DNA of 64,000 nt from the NCBI GenBank assembly GCA_905116865.2, contig CAJHNH020008547.1:248001-312000 (forward strand), given 5' to 3'. Position 1 is the first letter of the stretch, and the number at the start of each line of letters is the position of its first letter. This document shows, one piece after another, positions 25,007 through 37,560 of the stretch. Below the pieces are notes generated by a model. That model did no database searches. It had not been told where the DNA came from and was given only the letters and a program-made list of their open reading frames with translations. A program made the position numbers and the translations under genes. Source of the DNA: Candidula unifasciata. Its lineage: Eukaryota; Mollusca; Gastropoda; Stylommatophora; Geomitridae.

Positions 25007-25385
25007 TTGATTTGATTTGATTTGATTCAAGAACCAACATCTCAGCACTTGGGCATTCCCATAAGCACTCCATCCACCTCTTCAGCAGCCAGCGAAGAGT
25101 TACGATACTAATGGTGCCAGTAGCATTCTGATTAAGCGTAGTCTTGCCTTTCCTCCGAGCCTCGAGCATCTGCCAGAACCTCTCGTCAGTCCCCCCCTGC
25201 ATCAATCTCACCAGACTGGGGTGATCCATCTGATCCTCCGAACTGTACACGCTCTCCCACAAGGCACTAACCACTTCTGCCTTATCATGCATCAGTATTC
25301 CACCAAGTTGCGCAGAGCCAGCCAGTCTGTCTGCCTGTTCATTTCCTAACACACCGGTGTGCCCCGGTGAAAAATGATAGGACAT
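25007..25385 (-). pseudogene. C-terminal fragment of RNase H-bearing non-LTR retrotransposon
   Basis: The minus frame reads FSPGHTGVLGNEQADRLAGS, then continues through EVVSALWESV and GTDERFWQMLEA to LRWLLKRWMECLWECPS. It holds the last RNase H catalytic Asp (NEQAD) and the tail domain. The 3' end is a (GATTT)n tract on the plus strand at 25007-25025. It is open from 25385 to about 25040, so this is the best preserved copy of the family tail in the window. Confidence 0.85.
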
Positions 25386-25399
25386 CTAGAAATATTTAG

Positions 25400-25757
25400 T
25401 ATGAGTTGATACAGCACCTAGAAATAGGCAATCTGGGATCTGGAAATAGGCAATCTTAGGCAATCTGGGTTAATGTAGCATCTAGAAAAAGGTAATCTGG
25501 GTTGATAGAGCATATAGAAATAGGTAATCTGGGTTGATACAGCATCTAGAAATAGGTAATCTAGGTTGATGCAACATCTAGAAATAGGTAATCTGGGTTG
25601 ATACAGCATCTAGAAATAGGTAATCTAGGTTGATGCAGCATCTAGAAATAGGTAATCTGGGTTGATGCAGCATCTAGAAATAGGTAATCTGGGTTGATAC
25701 AGCATATTAAAATAGATACTCTAGGTTGATACAGCATCTAGAAATAGGTAATCTGGG
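25400..25757. repeat. 32-bp minisatellite derived from exon-flanking intron
   Basis: About 11 copies of GGGTTGATACAGCATCTAGA plus AATAGGTAATCT. The founding sequence is recognisable at 24958-24995 ('gttggtacaacatttataaa' then 'taggtaatttaggttga'), immediately beside exon E14. Confidence 0.9.
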
Positions 25758-25815
25758 TCGGTACACACCGGTAATAAGTCTCCAGCAAAAATATGAGAAC
25801 AACAATAATTACAGT
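25758..25815 (-). pseudogene. Partial duplicate of flippase exon E14
   Basis: Minus-strand sequence reads LLETYYRCV(P), matching the first 11 codons of E14, and continues into the same flanking intron ('tatgagaacaacaataat' versus 'tatgagatcaacaataatg' at 24933-24951). The AG of the acceptor is lost and the rest of the exon is absent, so it is not expected to be spliced. Confidence 0.75.
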
Positions 25816-26479
25816 TATCAAGCTATCAATCATCGCCCCAATCTTATGATAAAAGGTCATCCCACAATAGCTCTGCTCCTGAGCCAGTGAGAACTTAAAT
25901 GAAATGCTTATCACTGTCACATGTGAAGTTCACAGGTGCAATTGACAACACAAATCTCCGGCAGCAAAGACAGAAAAGCTTTCCATGTGAAATCCACAGC
26001 TCAGAGTGTTGCACCATGCACCTAGCTCAGTAGCTGTGTGATGGGACCAGATACTGTGTTTACCATATTCAGTTTCCTGCAATAGGTTCAAATGCCTACC
26101 TCCCACTGGAATAATGGGCAGAACAGGATCCACCACATGGAGGTGCGATGAGCAGAGATATTAAGGCTTGTGTTGCCCTTAACTGACACTTTAGGCCTCC
26201 AATTACATTTGGTTCTAAAAATAGCTGATGTATTAATGGTGAAACGATTTTTTCAATCTACAGTATAACCTCATTAACACAAACACCAAGGGACAGAAAA
26301 TCGAGTCTCTGTTCAAACTATCTGTGCTAACAGGGTGACCAATAACAACAATAGATCCCTGCTGGGACCAAAATTTTGTTGATGTTTACAGAGTATTCTT
26401 TATAAGTGAGTTCATTTTAACATTTTTAACTGAACTATCTTATGAGGTTGTTTCAACCACTTTTATTGCTATTTATGTT

Positions 26480-27000
26480 CTATGAAGCATAGGTTCTTAA
26501 CTCATGCCAGATTGGTTTGCCATCCATTGCCATCTGGCGCAGGTCACACCATGACCTCCCCCTGTGTTTTTTAAAAGTCTGTTTATTCGCCCAGACCTGC
26601 GGGTTTCAGTGCCAGGTCATTCCACTGATACCATGGCAAGGTTTCCTTAGTGTGTGTTCCATCCAGCGGCAGCACCTTTTCCTGATCTCTTAATTTGTTG
26701 GAACAGGTATAGTTTGTCCCAAAGCTCCACATTAGTGATTCTGTCGAAGCACTTAACTGAAGCTCACTGTAGTCACGTGACTTACCAGGGTAACTTCAAA
26801 TTTACGATAAATTCCGTCTGCTTACAAAGGAGGGGGTTGTTGATTTTTATTGTTAACGCTTCAGCGATTCTCAAAAGTCTCCAGTTCGAACCACACGGAA
26901 AGCTGTCTGTGTCAATTATGTGTCTAGAATTCAGTAGATGCCGTCAGAAGAAGCGAGTTCTTTCCTCTTGACTGGTCTCGACCATTAATATTAAACTTCA
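26480..27000 (-). pseudogene. Non-LTR retrotransposon remnant
   Basis: The minus strand gives short phrases such as KCFDRITNVELWDKLYLFQQ. A related segment is at 52490-52950 with 'CFDGIINAELW' in the same context. Multiple stops. A GAA-rich tract follows at 27062-27120. Confidence 0.45.
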
Positions 27001-27232
27001 TGGGCACTTAGTATATTTAAAGAGACAGTGAAATTCCTTTGCCAAAAAAAAAAAACAACACTGCAGAAGAAGAAGAAAAAGAAGATGAAAAATAAGAGGA
27101 GGAAGAGGAAGAAGAAGAAGCCGGGCAATGAATGTTTGTAATTGATTATTTCAGACATTCTAAACTAGTAGATACTATCTCGACACTGCTGGGAATCTAA
27201 ATAACATAACAACCACAAAATGGTGCCCGTAC

Positions 27233-27298
27233 CTTTAAATTGACAGTGATAACACAGGAGTACAGTATAAGACTTCCAAAGTCAAAATTTCCTATACC
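27233..27298 (-). CDS. ATP11-type flippase exon E13 (TM8 start)
   Basis: Twenty-two codons: GIGNFDFGSLILYSCVITVN then LK, phase 0 at both ends. It corresponds to the 'GNWTFGTLVFTVMVITVTVK' segment of relatives. Acceptor TTCAG, donor GTACGG. Short, but supported by both splice sites, frame and homology. Confidence 0.87.
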
Positions 27299-27299
27299 C

Positions 27300-28420
27300 T
27301 GAAAATTATTAAATAGTTCGTATTAAATTAAGAACTATAAAATATTTTACATTAAAATGTGAATGATAATATAGTTGAACAAATGAAAATAATAAATTAT
27401 TCCTCATAAACACAAGAATGAGAAAATAGTCCACATTAAACTTGGAATGCCAGTGAACAGATTAAACTGAGAATGATAATATAGTCTAACATATGAAAAT
27501 GATAAATTATTCCACATTAACACAAGAATGATAAAAAAATTACACAATAATCTGAGACTGATACATATTTGCACATTAAGCTGAGAATGATAAAACAGCA
27601 CACAATAACACATATCTGAATATGATAATGTTTTTAAAGTTATTCTTGACTGCCATTTGCTTTTATTGTCATTGCTTGATCGCGTCAAACCAATAACACA
27701 ATGAATTCATAATAAAAATGCAATCTTTTGACTTTTTCAGTACGTAGCAGATGTTTTTACCAAGGAGATTATTCTAGTCTAAAAATGTATTTTAAATAAT
27801 CATTTGAGTTTGAGAAGTTGAAGTAATAAGTTAAAATAATAAAATTGTAGCTGGTCAGAATTGGGACACAATGGGATTGGTCAAAGGTCTGGAAACAAAT
27901 ATATCACAGAAGACAAAAAACACATGATGAGTTGCTTGGTAAGGAATCAGAATGAGTGAATTCTACAGCTATGAGTTAAATCTGTGAGTAAAACTGAATC
28001 CTTCTGAAGCAAAGCTACAGCTATTATAATAATGCAGCCAGCAATTTAAAACAGACTCCAGAACTTGGCATCAACTAGCAAGATTGATGGACAGAAAGCA
28101 AACAGGAAGGCAAAAAGATGACCTGGCCAGACAGACAAGGCAAGACAAAACACTGAACTGATCCATGATTCTGGTGATCGTGTGAGATGGCAAAACATGA
28201 CAGCCTAAGTTTACATGACGATGATTAACCTATTGTTCATTTGGATGGGAGCAGAACACTGACATGATTTGTGATTCTGGTGATCATAGAGATGGCCAAC
28301 CATGAGCTCCTATGCTTATCAGTATGGCACAGGATGATGATTACTCAATGTCTGGTTTCTATGTATCAGTTTCATTATTTCATGGTTACTAAAGCAGACA
28401 ATTTAATGTGAAAAGAATCA
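27300..28420. other. Intronic AT-rich sequence with degenerate repeat
   Basis: At 27350-27620 a degenerate unit around 'gagaatgataatatagtc' recurs. A 25-bp phrase 'tggaatgccagtgaacagat' (27446) is also found at 31769. 28080-28345 resembles degraded GAT-tailed LINE 3' sequence, with 'gatttgtgattctggtgatc'-like words repeated. No gene. Confidence 0.4.
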
Positions 28421-28428
28421 TGACTTAC

Positions 28429-28508
28429 CACACCAGACTCAAACATTGATGCCCCATTGATCTGCAGCAGTAATGTTCCAAAAAAGATCACAACACAGTG
28501 CCACAAAC
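28429..28508 (-). CDS. ATP11-type flippase exon E12 (TM7)
   Basis: Two bases complete Gly, then LWHCVVIFFGTLLLQINGAS and MFESGV. The aromatic/hydrophobic run and following small-residue loop match TM7 and its loop (HAFIFFFG in relatives). Acceptor GTGCAG, donor GTAAGT, phase 0 at the 3' end. The upstream intron contains the 2.5-kb LINE. Confidence 0.9.
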
Positions 28509-29214
28509 CTGCACAGAAAAAAAAAAAATCACACTTCTACTGTCTTTTGTCACAAGAAGGCAGGCAATAATCATAATATGTGTACTCTTCTGTGTCCCTC
28601 CATATGTTAACATACACTGGAGGCTTGTTACAGTAGTGCACAATAAAAATGGCATCCGTTCACCTTGTACACGAACAGAACTGCAGAGTTAAGCATAAGA
28701 TAAAGAATTTAATCTTCGCTTCTGTTGATAGTGATACCTGAACATTTTTCTTGCTAGCTACATACCCAACACAAACTCAGATAAATGAGCTGCTAGTTGA
28801 TTCAACCTAAATTCTAGTTGGACTATTTTGGGGAACCTCTCCTGTGGCAGAACCATCTAGCAGTGTCACTTACTTCAGCACATACTGTGAGTTCAATCAA
28901 AGTCAGAGTTGTGCCCTCACCGTGTACAGACAAGACTGAGAATACCCAAGAGATTTTTACACCAGTCAACTCTAAAAGCTGACAGACCCTGGTCCAGAAC
29001 AACTCCAGCAGAAATGCCATAATCAGATGACATGTAGATGTCCCAGAAACCAACTATTTGTTGTCTTTTTTCACTCTGGTAATCAGTGAAGTTCACACTA
29101 GAGACAACATTGCAGATATAAATAATTTATTTCAAGCAAACAAAAGAAGACGACTCTTGTAATGTACAATTTGTGACAGAGATTAAAAGCAGAACAGGTC
29201 AAGTGAAAGCTGCA

Positions 29215-31700
29215 TTTCAGAAAATGAAAAATATCTTATGCAATAAATCTTCTTCTTCTTCTTCACTTCCTCTTTTACCGCTGTGGGTGTCGAGGGAGAT
29301 ATAAGGTTCTGTTTCTAGCTCTTTTGGCTGCCTCGACCATAGGCACATCGTGCTGTTGTAGAGTTTCTCTGATGTTATCCTTCCATCTTGTTCTTGGTCT
29401 ACCCCGTGCTCTACGTCCTTCTTCTCTTTCCATGTATGCTTTGTATGGTATGGTGTCACAAGGCATTCTCTCTTAAGTGGGCAAACCATTTCACTTGCTG
29501 TCTTTGTATGTAATCCAGAATTGGCTCTGTGCCGACTTGTTCTCTTATGATCTCATTCCTGATCTTATCTCTTATGGTCACTCCTACAGCCCTTCTCAGA
29601 CATCTCATTTCCGTGGTTACTAATTTTCTTTTATGGTTTGTTGTGAGTGACCATGTCTGGCACTGGTAGCACAGAGTTGGTATAAATATGCTTTGAATAA
29701 GATGTCTCTTTGTGCTGATTGGGATTGTCTTATGCTGTAAGAGGGGGGCTAGCTGTCCCAATACTTGGTTTGCTTTACTGCATCTAATGTCAATTTCTTT
29801 ATCCAATTTCCCATCTTCGGTAAATGTAGTTCCCAGATATTTAAACTCAGATGCCTGTTTAATGCCTTTGTATTCTATTGCTATGTTTAGATCTGTCTTC
29901 TTTTTTCCTATTGACATTACTTCTGTCTTTTCAGTGTTGATTCTCATATTATTTGTTTTATATCCTTCATTCATGGATGTTAGATGTTGTTGCAATTTTA
30001 TGGCTGTATCTGCTATCAAGGCTTGGTCATCTGCAAAGAGTAGTTCGTTGATCTTACTAAGATCTTCATTCATGGGCTTGGCATTCTTGCATATACTGTC
30101 GATGAAGGTGATAAACAGCAGTGGTGATAAGACACACACCTGTCTTACTCCAGATGTCACTGTGAAAGGATGAGATGTTCCCTGATTTATTCTAACTACA
30201 CTTCTACAATCCCTGTATAAACTTTTGCACACTTCGATGAGGTGTTCGCTTACTCCATATCTTGCCATTATTTTCCATAATAATTGTCTGTCGACTCTGT
30301 TAAATGCCTTCTCCTGGTCTACAAATGCCACAAATAAGTTCTTATTGTATTAAATGTTCTTTTCTATTAACTGTTTAAGTGTGAAGATTGCATCTGTGCA
30401 GCTTCTATTTCTCCTAAATCCCATCTGTTCTTCTGCCAGCTGTGGTTCTATCACTGGTCTCAGTCTTGTTTCTATTATCTTGGCATACATTTTGCCAACA
30501 TGGCTTAAAAGAGAGATGCCTCGATATTGACCGCATTCTCGTTTGCTTCCTTTGTTCTTCCACAATGGTATAACTATTGCATGTTGCCAATCAATAGGGG
30601 CAGTTTGTTGTACCCATGCTGCATTGAATATTCTGTGAAGCCATCTGATGCTGCTTTCACCTGCTGCTTGAATTATTTATGTTGGTAATCTATCAGCTCC
30701 TGGTGCTTTATATTTGGGAGACTGTTTATTGACTTTTTCTATTTCATCCATTAGTATGTGTGGTTCTAACACTGTTGCTCTTTGCTCTTCAGTTGTTCTT
30801 TCCTGATGATCTCCTAGAGGATTAAAGAGCTCATTGAAGTATTCCCTCCATCTTTCTGCTATCTCGGGTGGATCTATCAATGGCCTTCCTGTCTTATCAT
30901 TAATTATTTCAGTGGGGTTATAACTCTCATCTCTTTTCCGCATATTTTTAACTACTTTGAAAAATTTTCTGCTGGCTGTTTTCTCATTTTCTGCTAGTGA
31001 CTCACCGAAACGTTCCCAGGATGCTTGTTTTGCTTTCTTGACACTCCTGTTGGTTTCTCTCCTTTGCAGTCTATAGTTTATATAATCTTCTTCTTTCTTT
31101 AATTTTATCCACTGTTTATATAAGTCTTTTTTCTTTTTAATTGCTTCTTTTACTTCTTCGCACCACCAAGGTGAATATTTGTTATTTCCCCGTCTGTTTC
31201 CACTCTTCCGTTTTCTACATAATTCTTCTGCAGTACTAAGCATAGTGTTTTTATATATACTCCATTCTTCCTCAATATTGCCAACTACATGTGGAAGTTG
31301 TTTGAATGTTGTCTCTACTTTCTGTTGTAACTGTTCTTTTACTCCTTCCTGTTTCAGATTTGCTATCTTGATGAGATCCTTGTTTTTGTTTAATTTCTTT
31401 CTGTGTTTCTTTAATGTAAGATGTTTTGCTGTTAACACAACTATTTTATGGTCAGTGTCACATAGACCATTAGGGATTGCTCTTGAATCAAGAATTCTCC
31501 TTCTTCCTTGAACTCTGGTAAGTATAAAGTCAATCTGGCAATAGATGGAGACATCATTCCATTTGTACCAAGTGTAAAGTTGTGAATCTCTATGGTCAAA
31601 GAATGTGTTTGTAATAAAAAGATTGTGCTGGCTGCATAGATCCAATATTCTTTGACCAAATCCATTTCTAGCACTGTTATGCAATAAATCACTCTCATTT
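29215..31700 (-). pseudogene. 5'-truncated non-LTR retrotransposon (endonuclease plus reverse transcriptase)
   Basis: Minus strand. 31698-30677 covers the C-terminal half of the AP-like endonuclease (IDFILTRVQG, CDTDHKIVVLTA with the SDH-like Asp-His) and a Lys-rich linker. After a frameshift, 30565-30350 has QYRGISLLSHVGKMYAKIIE and EEQMGFRRNRSCTDAIFTL. After another break, 30331-29456 has the RT core: AFVDQEKAFNRVDR, SGVRQVCVLSPLLF and the catalytic FADDQALIADTA. It then ends in EGRRARGRPRTRWKDNI and YLPRHPQR at 29275 in yet another frame. It finishes with a GAA-rich 3' tail near 29250. At least three breaks make it dead. The clade cannot be fixed without a tree. Confidence 0.9.
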
Positions 31701-31729
31701 AATGTCAGAAATTCAGTCCTGAAATGTTA

Positions 31730-32155
31730 CACAGAACCTGTTCTGCTGCATGGCAGCAAATCTTGGAATGCCAGTGAACAGATTAAACAAGAATTTGGAA
31801 GCAACAGAGATGTGGTTTCTGAGACAAATGTTACAAATACCTTGGACGGCCATAGTAACTAACAACGATTGTTGGAAAGAAGCTAATTAAAAGTATATCT
31901 TTATATGCAATAATAAGAAAGAGACAAACACTGGTCTTTGGCCATGTAATGAGAATAGAGACATTGGAGAACATTGTTACAACTGGAAAGATCAGTGGAA
32001 AAAGGGGTAAAGGCAGACCAAGAGAGAAGATGATGGATGGGCTGAAACGATGACGTGAAGGGATATCAAGAGAGCTGTTCTAGGCAACCAGGGATTGTGA
32101 TCTGTGGAGATACATAAGCGCCTAAGCCAGTTGGCAGGGCACATGATGATGATGA
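31730..32155 (+). pseudogene. GAT-tailed non-LTR retrotransposon 3' fragment
   Basis: Opposite in strand to its neighbour. It carries a degraded ORF2 C-terminus ('gaagcaacagagatgtggtt', 'aggcagaccaagagagaag') and ends in 'gatgatgatgaatg'. Related 3' ends are at 878-1105 and 52191-52407. Confidence 0.6.
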
Positions 32156-32399
32156 ATGTAAAAACACTGATCTTCTGAATACCCCCATAAAAACAATCCT
32201 GCTTTATATCTGAAAAGAAGAACTACTTGAACATCTACTACTGAACTATTTCAGCTCCCAGGGGCTGATATTCTGACTCATTTTATCCAATGCACTTGTT
32301 GTGTCTACAGTTCCTTAAATCACTTTAATAAACAGAAGAAAAAAAAAACAGGCTGGTTCAATGTAACAACTGGATAAAGCAGGATTAAGAAAAGCATGT

Positions 32400-32830
32400 A
32401 ACATATGCACCAGGTACAGTCCTGGCAAGTAAAGGCGGCTGGCGTGATGCTGGCCACTTTACTCACAAAGTGCCGTTTGGTCTATAAAATATAGGTCTAG
32501 CCACGTATACCCTCCCTGTATGGGTTCCAGGGCGCTACTATAGTGAAAACAAGAATAGCCCCACTGCCTACCCAAAAGCATGTCATAAGAGCCGACTAAT
32601 TGGGAGCTTCCTTCAAAGCCTGAGTGCATCTGCCTGAGAGGCAAGGAACCAGCAGTCTGCATACAAATGAGTCAGATCTGTAAAACCAATACACAAGCAA
32701 CACTCAGGTTTTGAAACAGGACTGCAGTCCAGAAGTGGATGAACAACCAGAACTTTCCGCCAGAGTTTACAGCTGGTGAACGCAAAGAAGATGAAGTAGA
32801 CCCAATACAAGGCGTGGAGAAGGGTCCTTT
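32400..32830 (+). mobile_element. SINE cluster: family A fragment joined to family B copy
   Basis: 32400-32500 has the family A tail ('aaaggcggctggcgtgatgc', 'ggtctataaaatatag'). 32510-32760 has the family B landmarks in order ('ccgactaattgggagcttcc', 'tgcatctgcctgagaggcaa', 'cagtctgcatacaaatgag'). 32805-32830 carries 'aaggcgtggagaagggtcc', which is family A end sequence. Confidence 0.65.
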
Positions 32831-32934
32831 AAAAACAAAAAATATGCAGGTAACAAAACACACATGGTCAGTTCCAAAATACCAAATGAGTTGTATATAT
32901 TTAATCACAGCTAATTCCCCTCTCTTCTCTGTGT

Positions 32935-33075
32935 GTGTGTGAGACAGAGAGAGAGAGAGAAAGAGAGAGAGAGAGGAGAGATATGGAGTGGAAGAGACAA
33001 GGGAGAGAGATGAAGAGATATAGCAAGCTGTGTGTATGTATGTGTCTGTGAGAGAGAGAGAGAGAGACAGGAGAA
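32935..33075. repeat. GA-rich microsatellite
   Basis: (GA)n/(GT)n purine-rich runs at 32925-32985 and 33048-33085. Confidence 0.9.
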
Positions 33076-33467
33076 GAGAGAGGGAGTCAGAGATGGGGAA
33101 GGAAAGTTTCTAGTAGGTTTATATTAAATCTTTTCTGGTGGGTAAACATAGAATATTATTTCCCAGACAGGAGAGTGTTATTCAAGTAAGCTAATCCATC
33201 CTGTTCAGGTCTATTTCCTGATGCAGCCTTCTGTCAAGTGAGCACCACCTCATTCACTGTCCTATTGAAAACATTCCATTACAAACTTGTTCTATAGTAG
33301 AAGACATTCTTTGAGTCCATACCTGGAAAAGAAATTCTGTCTAATGCATAATTTCCGCCTATAATTGCCACAATCACACCAGCTTCCCTTTAAAGTCACA
33401 TAGTTTGTGTTTTATCACTGACAAACATAAATGTGTTTACACAGAAACTGATGACATGACAACTTAC

Positions 33468-33526
33468 CCAAAGAGTTCCATCTCAGAAACTGAGTCCAGC
33501 TCAACGTAGCATTCCTACTAATTTTT
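33468..33526 (-). CDS. ATP11-type flippase exon E11 (short, before TM7)
   Basis: A 59-nt exon whose first A completes Arg from E10, then KISRNATLSWTQFLRWNSL plus a trailing G. The spacing and the 'YR.IS.N..LS...FL.W' pattern match the family. A good polypyrimidine tract and CCAG acceptor precede it; the donor is GTAAGT. Confidence 0.9.
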
Positions 33527-33804
33527 CTGGAAAAAAAAAAAAAGTAAACACAGATTAGGAGTAGAAAGGTCTATATATACATGCACATACACATATGTGT
33601 AGGCTTAGCAGCTATTTATTGTTGCTAAGAATGTAAAAATTGGGAGTAAAGATCCTGACACTGGAAGTACACAAAGGAAAGTGTGCACAACATGGAACAA
33701 GTGCAAAATTACTGTAAACTAATGCATTGAAATGCATGAAAAAAAAAACTGTGACAAGGCAATGCCATTTCAATAAATGTGCATGCACTAGTTTTTTTTT
33801 GTTT

Positions 33805-33842
33805 TTTGTTTTTGTTGGGGGGGGGGGGGGGGGGGAGGGGAA
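33805..33842. repeat. Poly-G tract
   Basis: A T-rich run leads into more than 20 consecutive G residues. Such runs are often misassembled. Confidence 0.9.
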
Positions 33843-34420
33843 AGGTGTGGTGTTACTACTTTATGAAGCATAGTGGACTGTCTGTGCATACACACACAAA
33901 CCCAGTGGTGGGAGTGCATATAAAGGCTTCTGAAGATCTGTGAATAATTTCTAGCACTAGTTATATTTTTCTTTAAATCAGTTTTTCTAGAAAATTAATT
34001 TTTTTTTGAGGGGGTATTTTGTAAAAGGGAGTGTCTTATACACCAACAAGTATGGTAACCTTATGCTACCACTGTAACACATGGTCCCTTACCACAACTA
34101 ATGACCTAAAAATCATACCAAATGAGGTGAGATGTCTTAGGAGCTAACAACTACCACAGACAGCCATGCTAAAGAAACACAATGAGCATGTGTGAGTGGC
34201 AACAATGGCATTACAAACAACCTAAATGAAATGAAGACCGACATATAAATGCACAGGCAGTCATTACATTTCCCCCCCAACACTTTGCTTAGATAACAGA
34301 AGAACTAATTTGTGACTTAAGTGTTAAATATTTAAAACTTAGACGCGACAACAATGCAGAAATTCAAAGAAACAAAACAACAGTGTATACTTTTAAAGAA
34401 ATGAACAAACAGGAAGTTAC

Positions 34421-34548
34421 CTGTACAGTTCGGGCTTGTTGAGAAGCTCATCCTTTGGTATATGCTGCTCAAAAAGTCCATAGATGAGGATGGGAAGGGA
34501 TGTGAAGGTCAGGTTGTAAAACATCAGATAAAATGGATCAAAGAGGGA
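34421..34548 (-). CDS. ATP11-type flippase exon E10 (TM6 region)
   Basis: Forty-two codons plus AG. It starts SLFDPFYLMFYNLTFTSLPI and ends PKDELLNKPELY. 'YN..FTSLPIL.YGLFEQ' is the P4 signature around TM6. Acceptor TTTCAG (phase 0), donor GTAACT. The start at Ser matches the usual exon boundary after the FSQQ block, which is the part missing here. Confidence 0.95.
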
Positions 34549-34839
34549 CTGAAACAACAAGTCAACATCTATCATTAGACACATGTTTAGTCTGACTCCC
34601 ATATGCTTTCAAAAAGACACATGTTTAGTTTTACTTTCGCTGAAAATCTCATTCTGGGTTGCTTTTTTTAAAACTCTTTCAGTACCAGGCTACATACCCT
34701 ACATTAGTGCAAGAGCATGGTGCCCATATAAGCATTGTTTACCAAAAAACATCAGTGACTAGATAACTTGTTGCTGAGTTTTCCAGTCACAGTGTGTGTT
34801 GTATTTAGTTGATTAAAAAAAAAACTAGCTGGCTCACTA

Positions 34840-34985
34840 CACTCAGGGGAAGGGCAAGACGGACATATAACCAGATTTAGCCTGGTACCGTTAGTACTGG
34901 AACTCTACGCTGGCTTCTGAAGATGAGGACAGAGCACACATGGGAATGCTTCAAGTGCTGGAAAGTCAATTCTCAACTCAACTCT
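34840..34985 (+). pseudogene. C-terminal fragment of the RNase H-bearing retrotransposon
   Basis: 'ctacactcaggggaagggca' and 'ctggtaccgttagtactgga' parallel 14340-14400 and the reverse of 25080-25150. It ends 'caattctcaactcaactc', as at 14470. The left edge meets an A-run. Confidence 0.65.
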
Positions 34986-35079
34986 GTCTCATCAGGTGTA
35001 TACTACAGTAACAATTAATTATGCAATCTATTGTTTGTGACTTCTTTTGCAAATGTAAAATAAGCAAACATTGATGTGA

Positions 35080-37560
35080 TTTAGCACAGAAAGGATGACA
35101 CTGCACCAGTAAATGATGTGATTTAGCACAGAAAGGATGACACTGCACCAGTAAATGATGTGATTTACCACAGAAAGGATGACACTGCACCAGTAAATAA
35201 TGTGATTTACCACAGAAAGGATGACACTGCACCAGTAAATGATGTCAGACCACCACAGAAAGGATGACACTGCACCAGTAAATGATGTGATTTACCACAG
35301 AAAGGATGACACTGCACCAGTAAATGATGTGATTTAACACAGAAAGGATGACACTGCACCAGTAAATGATGTGATTTACCACAGAAAGGATGACACTGTA
35401 CCAGTAAATGATGTGATTTACCACAGAAAGGATGACACTACACCAGTAAATGATGTCAGACCACCACAGAAAGGATGACACTGCACCAGTAAATGATGTG
35501 ATTTACCACAGAAAGGATGACACTGTACCAGTAAATGATGTCAGACCACCACAGAAAGGATGACACTGCACCAGTAAATGATGTGATTTACCACAAAAAG
35601 GGTGACACTGCACCAGTAAATGATGTGATTTACCAAAGAAAGGATGACACTGCACCAGTAAATGATGTGATTTAGCACAGAAAGGATGACACTGCACCAG
35701 TAAATGATGTGATTTACCACAGAAAGGGTGACACTGCACCAGTAAATGATGTGATTTACCACAGAAAGGATGACACTTCACCAGTAAATGATGTGATGTG
35801 ATTTACCACAGAAAGGGTGACACTGCACCAGTAAATGATGTGATTTACCACAGAAAGGATGACACTTCACCAGTAAATGATGTGATTTACCACAGAAAAG
35901 ATGACACTATACCAGTAAATGATGTGATTTACCACAGAAAGGATGACACTACACCAGTAAATGATGTCAGACCACCACAGAAAGGATGACACTGCACCAG
36001 TAAATGATGTGATTTACCACAGAAAGGATGACACTACACCAGTAAATGATGTCAGACCACCACAGAAAGGATGACACTGCACCAGTAAATGATGTGATTT
36101 AGCACAGAAAGGATGACACTGCACCAGTAAATGATGTGATTTACCACAGAAAGGATGACACTACACCAGTAAATGATGTGATTTACCACAGAAAGGATGA
36201 CACTGCACACAGTAAAATGATGTGAGACCACCACAGAAAGGATGACACTGCACCAGTAAATGATGTGATTTACCACAGAAAGGATGACACTGCACCAGTA
36301 AATGATGTGATTTACCACAGAAAGGATGACACTGCACCAGTAAATGATGTGATTTACCACAGAAAGGATGACACTGCACCAGTAAATGATGTGATTTACC
36401 ACAGAAAGGATGACACTACACCAGTAAATGATGTCAGACCACCACAGAAAGGATGACACTGCACCAGTAAATGATGTGATTTACCACAGAAAGGATGACA
36501 CTACACCAGTAAATGATGTGATTTACCACAGAAAGGATGACACTACACCAGTAAATGATGTGATTTACCACAGAAAGGATGACACTACACAAGTAAATGA
36601 TGTCAGACCACCACAGAAAGGATGACACTGCACCAGTAAATGATGTGATTTACCACAGAAAGGATGACACTGCACCAGTAAATGATGTGATTTACCACAG
36701 AAAGGATGACACTGTACCAGTAAATGATGTGATTTACCACAGAAAGGATGACACTGCACCAGTAAATGATGTGATTTACCACAGAAAGGATGACACTGCA
36801 CCAGTAAATGATGTGATTTACCACAGAAAAGGATGACACTACACCAGTAAATGATGTCATTTACCACAGAAAGGATGACACTGCACCAGTAAATGATGTG
36901 ATTTACCACAGAAAGGATGACACTGCACCAGTAAATGATGTGATTTACCACAGAAAGGATGACACTGCACCAGTAAATGATGTGATTTACCACAGAAAGG
37001 ATGACACTACACCAGTAAATGATGTCAGACCACCACAGAAAGGATGACACTACACCAGTAAATGATGTCAGACCACCACAGAAAGGATGACACTACACCA
37101 GTAAATGATGTCAGACCACCACAGAAAGGATGACACTGCACCAGTAAATGATGTGATTTACCACAGAAAGGATGACACTACACCAGTAAATGATGTGATT
37201 TACCACAGAAAGGATGACACTACACCAGTAAATGATGTGATTTACCACAGAAAGGATGACACTACACCAGTAAATGATGTCAGACCACACAGAAAGGATG
37301 ACACTGCACCAGTAAATGATGTGATTTACCATCAGAAAGGATGAATACACCATAAAATGTGATTAGCCAGCAGGATGACACTACACCTAAATGATGTCAG
37401 ACACCACAGAAAGCATGACACTACACCAGTAAATGATGGATTACCACAGAAAGGATGTGACTGACACCAGTAAATGATGTGATTTACCACAGAAAGGATG
37501 ACACTACACCAGTACAATGCTATGTGATTTACCACAGATAGGATGACACTACACCCAAAT
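35080..37560. repeat. 42/43-bp minisatellite, about 2.5 kb
   Basis: Roughly 58 copies of GATGTGATTTACCACAGAAA plus GGATGACACTGCACCAGTAAAT (42 bp). They are interspersed with a 43-bp variant beginning GATGTCAGACCACCACAG, which recurs irregularly every 2-8 units. The final units (37340-37560) are degenerate. All long open frames here on both strands follow from the period being divisible by three. The array sits in the intron where a flippase exon is missing. Confidence 0.97.

Noticed and set aside
35028..37353. Many 60-160-residue frames reading IYWCSVILSVVNH or YHRKDDTAPVNDV
   Set aside because: Frames of the 42/43-bp minisatellite; the 43-bp variant shifts frame repeatedly.
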